A DNA stretch of 64,000 nucleotides from Oscillatoria acuminata PCC 6304 (GTDB lineage: Bacteria; Cyanobacteriota; Cyanobacteriia; Cyanobacteriales; Laspinemataceae). Each line of letters begins with the position of its first letter. Positions within the stretch are counted from its first letter, which is position 1. The notes under the pieces are model-generated. The model was not told where the DNA came from. It worked only from the letters and a program-made list of their open reading frames with translations, and searched no databases. The translations under genes and the position numbers were made by a program. Shown piece by piece: positions 54,098 through 61,775 of this stretch. The stretch lies in assembly GCF_000317105.1 (NCBI RefSeq), contig NC_019700.1, forward strand, positions 1 to 64,000, given 5' to 3'.

Positions 54098-54373
54098 ATG
54101 ATTCATATCGAACAAATCCAAAAAGATATTAATGAATTGCCTGAAGAAGCACAATCTTTACTCCTAGATTTTATTGATTTATTAAAAAAGCGCTATTCAA
54201 CCCCAGAAAAACAAACAATCCACTCAAATCACACTCCCAATCATCAACTGAGTACCCTAGATATTCTGAAAGAATCTGGACTAATTGGCTGTATCAGCGC
54301 CGACCCAAATCTTTCTACGAATTACAAATCTGTTCTCCAAGAAGAATTAGATTCTAAATATGATAATTGTTGA
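54098..54373 (+). CDS. DUF2281-like antitoxin
   Basis: 91 residues. IQKDINELPEEAQSLLLDFI and DLLKKRYS are the typical amphipathic N-terminus of DUF2281-type antitoxins; the tail (STLDILKESGLIGCISADPN) is the toxin-binding part. Overlaps the PIN gene by 14 bases. Confidence 0.75.
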   Translation: MIHIEQIQKDINELPEEAQSLLLDFIDLLKKRYSTPEKQTIHSNHTPNHQLSTLDILKESGLIGCISADPNLSTNYKSVLQEELDSKYDNC

Positions 54374-54803
54374 CACGGCGTTTTGGGTTGCTTTATTCAA
54401 TGATAAAGACCAATATCACCAAAGCGCACAAGAGACTGTAGCTAAATATGCTTATGAACCTTTAATCACCACTTGGTCTGTTCTTACAGAAACTTCTCAT
54501 TTACTTTTGCAGCGTTCTGCAAATACCTATCAAGGGGTTCAAAAACAGCTTAGGTTAATCAGCCTTTTTCAAAAATATCCCCAAAGGTTTCAGTTATTCA
54601 ATTTGCAAGAGACTCCTTTAAATCGAATTAATTTTTTGATAGAGAAATATCAAAATTTGCCAATGGATTTAGCCGATGCTTCCCTTGTAATTTTGGCAGA
54701 GGAATTGGGAGAGGGTCGAATTCTTTCGGTTGATGATCGGGATTTTAATGCCTATCGATGGAAGAATGCAAGGCCTTTTCAGAATTTATTTGATAGGTTG
54801 TAG
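54360..54803 (+). CDS. PIN-domain toxin
   Basis: 147 residues. MIIVDTAFWVALFNDKDQYH, then VLTETSHLLL and DLADASLVILAEELGEGRIL followed by SVDDRDFNAY give the four acidic PIN residues; VapC-like predicted RNase. Coupled with the antitoxin. Confidence 0.87.
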   Translation: MIIVDTAFWVALFNDKDQYHQSAQETVAKYAYEPLITTWSVLTETSHLLLQRSANTYQGVQKQLRLISLFQKYPQRFQLFNLQETPLNRINFLIEKYQNLPMDLADASLVILAEELGEGRILSVDDRDFNAYRWKNARPFQNLFDRL

Positions 54804-54850
54804 AGAGTGAGGTAGATATTTCCTCACCACCTTGAAAGGGCTGGCAATGT

Positions 54851-55036
54851 TTACTCTACGACTTTCTGGGGATTGACCGCCTTTGCTCGGAGGTAATGTT
54901 CCATCGCCTGGGGAATATCCCAGAAGGTCCAGTGGAGACCCGCGATCCGTTCTTGGATTTTCGCGGGTTGGGGGCAAAAGGTTAAGGCTCTTTGGTAGTG
55001 GTCGAGGACGGCTTGGGAGTGGGAATGAGTGGGCAT
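54851..55036 (-). pseudogene. Truncated copy of the sulfotransferase N-terminus
   Basis: MPTHSHSQAVLDHYQRALTF and the following 40 codons match the start of the gene at 53994, with few changes, then stop (NPQKVVE). The toxin-antitoxin pair at 54098-54803 lies between the two copies. No sulfotransferase core is left. Confidence 0.8.
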
Positions 55037-55086
55037 TGGGAATCTGGCTGTCGGTCAGGCTTGACAAATCTTGAGTAATTTAATGC

Positions 55087-56423
55087 TAAGGGAGTTCCAA
55101 AAAATAAAATCGTCATTTCTCAAACAGGATTATAGATGATATCTACAAACCATTTGCCTAAGTTGGTCTGGTTATCTGGATCAGCATTTGTCAGTCTATT
55201 TAGCTTTTTTTCCACCTTTTCCATTTCTTTCTTCGTCAACTTTACTCCAGTTGGATAGGTTTGAGTAACCAACTCAACTTGGGGATTTTTTCCCTTCCAT
55301 GTCATAGTTTCTGCAAATTTTAAAGCCGTCATAACTTCTTCAATAAGACTGCCATTCCAATGATGTTCTAAGGCGGCCCAAGTTCGCTCTATGGGATTAT
55401 ATTTACTGTGATAAGGAGGGTAGTAGGCTAGACGCACATTGATTTTATGGTGCTGGACAAAATCTAAAATTCGCTTCATAAATTGAGTTCTCCGGGAATG
55501 ATTCTCCGGCCCGTTATCTTGTTTGATTAAAAGGGTTTTACAGCTTGGAAATTTGTGCTTCACTTTTGTCCAAAAAGAGTCTAATGTATCTACAATAAAA
55601 TCACTCGTCACTTTGGACTCTGTAAAATATAGAAACAAATCTTTCCATTCTGGTATCAAAATTCCATAAGGAGTTAGTCGGCTTGATGGATGAAAATCAT
55701 GATCACAAGCGGAGGTTGGTACTCGGGTTTTTCCTCCTCGTGAAAACGGGCCAATGTCAACGGCAGCCTTGGCATCCATTGAGATTTGCAAGGTGGTAGG
55801 GTCCTGGGCTGCCTCATCAGTTACTCTCCTCATTTGTTCAAAAATTTCATCAGTCTCGGGAATTTTTTTTTGAGGTTTAGACTTGGTGACTTTCTGAGGA
55901 TAATACCCTAATTCATTCAATTTGATCCGGATTGTTTCTGTGCAAGGTAATTCTTCATCTCTATAATTTTTTTGCTCAATTAAAGCCTTTCTAACGCAGG
56001 AGGCACTCAACCTTCTATATAATCGATTGGTTTGAAAGGTCGGATCCGTCTGGCTCTGACTATCTACTATGGATTTAATATCGAATAATAAATTAGGGAG
56101 ATGGATTTCAGTTTTTTTACGCCCTCTAGCTTGATAATTATTTACACAGGTTATTCCGGTCTCTAGCTCCCGAATACCTTGACGAATTATGTCTCTATTC
56201 CATCCCAACTCTCGGGCGGCTCGGCTCTGTCCGCCGTACCCCATCTCAATAACTGTCTGGGCCATAAAGCGGCGGCGTTGTGCCCCTTTCAATTGAGAAG
56301 CTGTTTCTTTCAATAAGTTTTTCAGCGGCTCTGTTAATTCCATCTGGGTTATAATCGGTCTCAATGGCTTGAATTCTTTATTTTACCAGGTTTTTGCCAG
56401 ATTTATTTTTTGGGACTCCCTAA
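55087..56423. mobile_element. ISAzo13-type insertion sequence
   Basis: Inverted repeats GGGAGTTCCAAAAAATAAA (55090-55108) and TTTATTTTTTGGGACTCCC (56402-56420), 18 of 19 pair. TAA flanks both sides (55087-55089 and 56421-56423), a probable 3-base target duplication. Confidence 0.8.
55120..56343 (-). CDS. ISAzo13-family transposase
   Basis: 407 residues from ATG 56343 (TTG 56364 would add 7). N-terminal HTH (GGQSRAARELGWNRDIIRQG), then the DDE core: LQISMDAKAAVDIGPFSRGG, LLIKQDNGPENHSRRT, and AYYPPYHSKYNPIERTWAAL, each with a catalytic acidic residue. All key residues are there, so probably active. Confidence 0.88.
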   Translation of the reverse strand: MELTEPLKNLLKETASQLKGAQRRRFMAQTVIEMGYGGQSRAARELGWNRDIIRQGIRELETGITCVNNYQARGRKKTEIHLPNLLFDIKSIVDSQSQTDPTFQTNRLYRRLSASCVRKALIEQKNYRDEELPCTETIRIKLNELGYYPQKVTKSKPQKKIPETDEIFEQMRRVTDEAAQDPTTLQISMDAKAAVDIGPFSRGGKTRVPTSACDHDFHPSSRLTPYGILIPEWKDLFLYFTESKVTSDFIVDTLDSFWTKVKHKFPSCKTLLIKQDNGPENHSRRTQFMKRILDFVQHHKINVRLAYYPPYHSKYNPIERTWAALEHHWNGSLIEEVMTALKFAETMTWKGKNPQVELVTQTYPTGVKLTKKEMEKVEKKLNRLTNADPDNQTNLGKWFVDIIYNPV

Positions 56424-56553
56424 CAGGAGGGAGGAAAGGTTGCAGGACAACGCTGGGAAAATCGCTAAGTCAAAAATTTCACAAGTTGGGAAGCGTGATC
56501 GTCTTTTAAGTTGAAATCAATCAATCAATAAGAGTAAATCTCTGGAACAGATT

Positions 56554-57201
56554 ATGATGATAGAAGAGGGAAGCGATCAAGACATCATCTTGAGCATAGC
56601 TCGTCAAGTGATGTGGGAGGTATCTGAAAGACTAGCTGCTGCAAATCAAAAGAAAATTATCCTGAAACTAGGACCACAAGTGATATACGAGGTTGATCGA
56701 AATAGAACATATTTCAATACTCTGATGCGAGACCCTAGCAGTAAGCACCTAACAGGTGATGAACGTATTGCCCTCAGGGCTTACATTGCGCACGAGACTC
56801 GCTATGGCAATTGTGGTGAGCATGCCGAATTAGCCTACGTTTTGTTGAGACGAAAACAAAAATCAAATCATGAAGTAGCAGTCACAAGTTTAAAAAACGA
56901 CGACCACGCTTTCGTAACAATCTTCACCAGTCAAGACGAAAGGATAATTGTTGATCCCTGGAAGGGCTGTGTTAACACGATATCCGCGAATGATGTAGAT
57001 AAGTGGTGTGACTATCAATTCAACTCAAGAATGGATGGAAGAGATTTAGTTGAGGAATTGAAAAAGAAATATCCAACAGCCATTCAAGCCATTGATTATC
57101 ATATTCGCGATGTCTATATGTCACTCGAAAAACATGAAATTTCATTCCAGGAATTTACAGAAGTGATGTTGCGATATCCAGGCTTTAGAATATACGGATA
57201 A
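56554..57201 (+). CDS. Papain-like/transglutaminase-like cysteine protease-type protein
   Basis: 215 residues, no signal peptide. Residues HETRYGNCGEHAELAYVLLR place a Cys after GN, then NDDHAFVTIFTSQDERIIVD supplies His, and VDPWKG the Asp: a Cys-His-Asp triad in papain-fold order. The spacing is like toxin domains of polymorphic and type VI effectors that carry NCGEHA and DHAFV motifs. It stands alone beside an insertion sequence, without immunity gene or delivery domain. It may be an orphan toxin or a domesticated regulator. Confidence 0.6.
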   Translation: MMIEEGSDQDIILSIARQVMWEVSERLAAANQKKIILKLGPQVIYEVDRNRTYFNTLMRDPSSKHLTGDERIALRAYIAHETRYGNCGEHAELAYVLLRRKQKSNHEVAVTSLKNDDHAFVTIFTSQDERIIVDPWKGCVNTISANDVDKWCDYQFNSRMDGRDLVEELKKKYPTAIQAIDYHIRDVYMSLEKHEISFQEFTEVMLRYPGFRIYG

Positions 57202-57564
57202 CGACTGGAGTTTAGACCAATTAACGAGCTTTTATTCAGGGTGTTCTGGCTTTTGAGTGGCATCTAAGATTAGAACGCTGGCTCCCCTTTTTTCAGCCCT
57301 AGGGCTAAAAATCCCTGACTGTAAAGCTTTCAGCCCTCATTCTTAACTTTTGTCAGTCAACTAGGTTCCGTGCTTGACTCTCGCTCGAATGGATTCGTAA
57401 TAGTTTTGGGTATAATGTAGGGAGCATTTTTGTCAGGGTGGCCCTTGGGGCCACCCGCTTTTTGATGACATCTCCATTATCTCAAACAATTGACCCGTCT
57501 GGGTTTTCCCTCCGTTGTCATCCTCTCAGAAAGTTTAGTCTTAACTCCAGTAACAAAGTCGCCC
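57202..57564. other. Gene-free stretch with intrinsic terminator
   Basis: GGGTGGCCC (57436-57444) pairs perfectly with GGGCCACCC (57448-57456), then GCTTTTT. Also the repeat TCAGCCCTAGGGCT near 57290. Confidence 0.7.
57436..57463 (+). terminator. Intrinsic terminator
   Basis: Nine-pair GC-rich stem, three-base loop and T tract; it ends transcripts from the cysteine protease-type gene or seals the next gene off. Confidence 0.8.
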
Positions 57565-60500
57565 ATGAAAGGAAGCCATATCCATGAAATCTATGACCAA
57601 ACCTACGCTCAAAGATACAACGAAAAATTTATTTTTCGTGATTGTCATGCTGATTTTGAAGAGAGCGTAATTAAGGACTTACTATGTAAGCTTGACGATC
57701 GCGCAAAGTGGCTAGATGTAGCGTGTGGAACAGGCTACTTTTTGAGTCGTTTTCCTGATGGAGAGCGTTGTGGGCTAGACTTTTCTTCTGCAATGCTTGA
57801 TGTTGCTCGAAAAGATAACCCAGGAGTCAAGTTTATTCAGGGTGACTTTAGGGATAAACGCTTGCATTGGGAAGGCAAATGGGACTTAGTTTCCTGTATG
57901 TGGTGGGCTTATTCCTATGTGGAGTCACTACCAGAATTAGAGCAGGTTATTGAAAATCTTGCTTGTTGGACATCAGATCGCGGCGCGTTATTTCTTCCAG
58001 TGGGGAATCCAGAGGTTGTAACGGTTGGAGAGGTTAGTTTTCCATACACCATAAAAGATGTTGGTGTTTATGGTGGAAAAATGAAGCTCGAAGGGCTAAT
58101 TTGGACTTGGATAGATGAAGAATCAAATAAGCGACATGAACATTTAATTGCACCGCATATCGATTATCTGACTTCTTTTTTAAGTCGGTACTTTGATCGC
58201 GTCGATATCATCGAATATCCAGAATTTAAGACTAGAAAAGCGATTATTGCTCGGGAGAAAAAGAAACAAATAACGACGGATTCAGGTAATGGTAAAGAGC
58301 GAGGAAAGGCTTTATCTGTATTCTCTGAATCTACGAGAATCAAAAACTGGTGGAATTATAAAATTCCGCCGTTACTAGGAATTGTTTATGCTTTACTTCT
58401 TCTAAGTGATTATACAATTGCCCAAGCAACAACTATTTTTGCTGTAATTATCAGCACTTCTATTGGCGCAGCAGGCTACGGACATTTTATCAACGACATC
58501 TGCGACATCGAAACCGACCAAAAAGCCAACAAACCCAACGCCGCCGCCAACCTTCAACCCTGGCAACGCCTCCTCCTCTGCCTCCTCTTCCTGAGCATCG
58601 GCTTCGCTGCCCCCCTTCTCACCCATCTCGGCATCATTCCCCTCGCCCTGCTCACCGCCAACTACCTGCTCCCCACCCTCTACTCTGTCCCCCCCCTGCG
58701 CCTGAAAGAACGGGGCACCTGGGGCATCCTCAGCGATGCAGCCGGAGCGCACCTCGTTCCTACCCTCTTCGTCGCTGCTACCGTCCTCAGCCAAACCCCC
58801 GACCCACCCCGCAACGCCCTCATTTTCACCGGAATTGCCGCCGCCCATGCCTTTTTCGTCGGGCTGCGCGGCATTTTGCTGCACCAACTCTGGGATCGCA
58901 CCAACGATCTCAACTCTGGGACTGCCACCTTTGTCACCCAACAACCACCGAAAACCGTCCATCGGTGGATCGACCGCCTCGTCTTCCCCGTTGAAATCCT
59001 CTTACTTAGTGGTGTGGCCCTGCTCCTGTGCCAATCTACCCCTGCGTTGACCATCTTTTTTGCTGTCTATTTGCTCCTCACCACCGTTAACATCAAAACC
59101 GCCCCCCATCCCTTCACCCCCTCCCCGCCCAAAGGTCAAAACATCATCCCCCACGACCTCTATGAAGTCTGGCTTCCCCTGGCCCTCTCCATCACCCTGG
59201 CAGTGCAAAATCCCCAATTCCTGCTCCTTGTGGCACTCACTGCAATGTTGTTCTACCCGTCGATAAAGGTTCGCATCACAGAAATGTTCCAGGTCATCAA
59301 AGCTGGATTCACGCCAACACCCCATCCCACCCCGTCCCCATCTGACGCACCCCGTCCCACTCCTAGCACTGTCGCGCCGTTAACGCTAACAATGCAGCAG
59401 CAGCTAGAGACGGAGGGATATGTGGTGCTGGAAAACTTTTTAACCCCTGATGAATTGGAGGATTTACGGGAGTTTGATCGCACCCACCCCTTACCAGAAG
59501 ATATGGCCGCAAGCGAGAAACCGCAAACGCTAACCACATCCGACTTAACCTATCGTAAAAAATTCGGAGACAAATTTAAAAGCATCGCTGCACCAAAACT
59601 CAAGACCATCATTCCGGGTTATCGCACAGTCTTTTGTCCTTGGTTTCGTAAAACGCCTAACTCTAAAAATAACCCTATCCATTTACATCAAGACCCTTCC
59701 TTCACCGATGAAACCCAATATTCATCCCTTGGTATTTGGTGTCCTTTAAATGATGTCAATGTTGAGAGTAGTTGTCTCTGTATCGTTAAAGGTAGTCACC
59801 AGCTAAACCTTCAAAAACGCAACTATAATCTTGTTTTTCTACCCTATGACCAAAATATTATTTCTTACATTGAAAACAATTATCTAACTCCCGTTTCACT
59901 GAAAGAAGGTCAAGCTATCCTCTTTGACAAACGGCTCATTCACGGTTCTCCTTCCAATACAAGCAACATTGAAAGAGTTGCAGCAACCTGTTTCACGATT
60001 ATTCCTGACGAAGCCCCACTTTACTGCTGTTATAAACCCTCAAAAGAACTTAAACAACTTGAAATTTATGAAGTTGACGACGACTTCTATAACCGTTATA
60101 TCTACGGCGAAAAACCCCACGGTGACGGCGTAACCCTGATCAAAACTGAACCCTACACCTACGACCCCCTCACCCCCGAACTCATTGCCGAAAAACTCGA
60201 CCCCCTCCACCCCGATCGCACCATTTCCCGTCTCAAAACCCAACTCGCCGAACAACAACGTCAACACCAAACCGAACGCGACACCCTGCAACAGCAACTC
60301 CAGGAAACCCAAACCTACCTGGAACAGTCCTGCAGTCAACTGCAACGGGAGTTAACCGCGTCTAACGAACAACTGCACCAAAAAACCACCGAATTAGCCA
60401 CCCTGCAACAGCAACTCCAGGAAACCCAAACCCACCTAGAAGAGTCCCGCAGTCAACGGCAACGGGAGTTAACCGCATCTAACGAACAACTGCACCAAAA

Positions 60501-60891
60501 AACTACCGAATTAGCCACCTTAAAAGAAGACTATTCCCAGACCCAAACACAACTCGAACACCTCCGAGAACAATTGCAAACCACTCAAACCAAATTGCAA
60601 CAAACCCAAACTGAATTAGAACGCCAGCGCACACAATTACAGGAAACTCAGGCAAAAGTCGCGCAATTAAAGTTGCAACAACAGCAAACTCAGAGCGAAA
60701 TACAACAGTCTCAAGAACAGCTACAACAAACCCAAGCCAAATTACAAATATCTGAACGACAACAGCAGCAAATGCAAACTCTTTTAGAAGAGTCTCAAGC
60801 TGAATTGACCGAAAAAACCGCAGAATTAAATCAGATTAAATCCGAGCAACACCAAGCTCGATTGGCGGAGATTATTCGCAGGCGATTATAA
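57565..60891 (+). CDS. Methyltransferase - UbiA prenyltransferase - PhyH dioxygenase - coiled coil fusion
   Basis: 1108 residues from ATG 57565. Residues 1-230: class I SAM methyltransferase, WLDVACGTGYFLSRF at 49-63. Residues 255-575: UbiA-like membrane prenyltransferase with about eight spans, NDICDIETDQ at 310-319 and DRTNDLNSG at 444-452. Residues 605-830: phytanoyl-CoA-type Fe(II)/2OG dioxygenase, metal site His708-Gln-Asp710 and His793, 2OG Arg804. Residues 880-1108: Gln-rich coiled coil. It could methylate, prenylate and hydroxylate one lipid- or quinone-like substrate at the membrane. Base use changes near 58490 and 59400. A TTG start at 57490 is less likely. Confidence 0.82.
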   Translation: MKGSHIHEIYDQTYAQRYNEKFIFRDCHADFEESVIKDLLCKLDDRAKWLDVACGTGYFLSRFPDGERCGLDFSSAMLDVARKDNPGVKFIQGDFRDKRLHWEGKWDLVSCMWWAYSYVESLPELEQVIENLACWTSDRGALFLPVGNPEVVTVGEVSFPYTIKDVGVYGGKMKLEGLIWTWIDEESNKRHEHLIAPHIDYLTSFLSRYFDRVDIIEYPEFKTRKAIIAREKKKQITTDSGNGKERGKALSVFSESTRIKNWWNYKIPPLLGIVYALLLLSDYTIAQATTIFAVIISTSIGAAGYGHFINDICDIETDQKANKPNAAANLQPWQRLLLCLLFLSIGFAAPLLTHLGIIPLALLTANYLLPTLYSVPPLRLKERGTWGILSDAAGAHLVPTLFVAATVLSQTPDPPRNALIFTGIAAAHAFFVGLRGILLHQLWDRTNDLNSGTATFVTQQPPKTVHRWIDRLVFPVEILLLSGVALLLCQSTPALTIFFAVYLLLTTVNIKTAPHPFTPSPPKGQNIIPHDLYEVWLPLALSITLAVQNPQFLLLVALTAMLFYPSIKVRITEMFQVIKAGFTPTPHPTPSPSDAPRPTPSTVAPLTLTMQQQLETEGYVVLENFLTPDELEDLREFDRTHPLPEDMAASEKPQTLTTSDLTYRKKFGDKFKSIAAPKLKTIIPGYRTVFCPWFRKTPNSKNNPIHLHQDPSFTDETQYSSLGIWCPLNDVNVESSCLCIVKGSHQLNLQKRNYNLVFLPYDQNIISYIENNYLTPVSLKEGQAILFDKRLIHGSPSNTSNIERVAATCFTIIPDEAPLYCCYKPSKELKQLEIYEVDDDFYNRYIYGEKPHGDGVTLIKTEPYTYDPLTPELIAEKLDPLHPDRTISRLKTQLAEQQRQHQTERDTLQQQLQETQTYLEQSCSQLQRELTASNEQLHQKTTELATLQQQLQETQTHLEESRSQRQRELTASNEQLHQKTTELATLKEDYSQTQTQLEHLREQLQTTQTKLQQTQTELERQRTQLQETQAKVAQLKLQQQQTQSEIQQSQEQLQQTQAKLQISERQQQQMQTLLEESQAELTEKTAELNQIKSEQHQARLAEIIRRRL

Positions 60892-61351
60892 AGTGTGGGA
60901 GGTGTGGGAGAGTGTGGGGGAAGAAAAGATAACCAATAACCAATAACCAATAACAAATATTAATATTAATATTACCGCTCATGTTTTTGTTATGGGGCAA
61001 TCGTCAAGTCATTTCGGTAGGAGATAGCCTATAAAAATACTGGGTTGTCTTCGGTGCATTACGAACGCTATTGCAAATAGCGAGCCTTGCGTGCCGCAAA
61101 GCGCATGGACGATGGCGGCCCCATTCTCGTTGGCGGCCCACCGGGAGAGGGTTCATTGGGTAAGGGATTCGGTGCAAGATGCGCTATATGCGATAGAATT
61201 AATAATTAAGTTTTTGTGCCAATGAAAACACATTCGCTATCGGTTTTAAAATGATGCTAGTATTGCTTGATGCCAGGGATTGCCAGATTTGCTACTCATG
61301 AAGTCGAACAATTGATTAATCATCTTTAAAGACTAAAAAACAGGGATAATA
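60892..61351. other. Gene-free stretch with short repeats
   Basis: AACCAATAACCAATAACCAA at about 60930, then AATATTAATATTAATATT, and CGCTATT-GC-AAATAGCG near 61067. No gene found. Confidence 0.5.
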
Positions 61352-61630
61352 ATGATGACGCAAGCTATTTTTTGGACGGTGGAAGAAGTGGCGCAAAGAG
61401 CCAAACAATTTTACGATAAGGGCATTCGCCAACAAGTTGAGTCGGGGGAAAACATTGGCACAATGATTGTAATTGATGCTGAAACTGGCGAATATGGGAT
61501 TGATAAAAATGGCGTAGAGACCGCCTTAAAATTTAAGCAAAAAAAACCTAATGCCAGATTGTTTACGATGCGAATTGGGTATGATGTGGCAATTGGCTTT
61601 GGTGGGGCTAGTGAGAGGATCGTGGAATGA
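61352..61630 (+). CDS. Small protein of an aspartic-protease pair
   Basis: 92 residues (start 61352 or 61355). VEEVAQRAKQFYDKGIRQQV and NIGTMIVIDAETGEYGIDKN, then RLFTMRIGYDVAIGFGGASE. It overlaps the next gene by ATGA. Such proteins commonly precede clan AA aspartic proteases in cyanobacteria; the role is unknown. Confidence 0.7.
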   Translation: MMTQAIFWTVEEVAQRAKQFYDKGIRQQVESGENIGTMIVIDAETGEYGIDKNGVETALKFKQKKPNARLFTMRIGYDVAIGFGGASERIVE

Positions 61631-61740
61631 TTTACGGAAGATTAGTTGATAGAAAAGCAACCGTCCCAGTAGTGTTTCGTTTACCCGGACAGCCAGATTT
61701 TTCGATAAATTTTGTCATTGATATTAAAATTTCTGATTAG
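61627..61740 (+). pseudogene. Truncated clan AA aspartic protease
   Basis: 37 codons: MIYGRLVDRKATVPVVFRLP and GQPDFSINFVID then KISD and stop. In intact members VIDTG carries the catalytic Asp loop and a further 70 residues follow. Here the frame ends just after the Asp. Confidence 0.7.
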
Positions 61741-61775
61741 ATTAATCAATGGAATGCCAAGACACAGCCTACCGA

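Noticed and set aside
58402-59054. Minus-strand frames rich in Gly and Glu opposite the UbiA part
   Set aside because: Result of the C-rich coding strand; the plus-strand reading has clear enzyme motifs.
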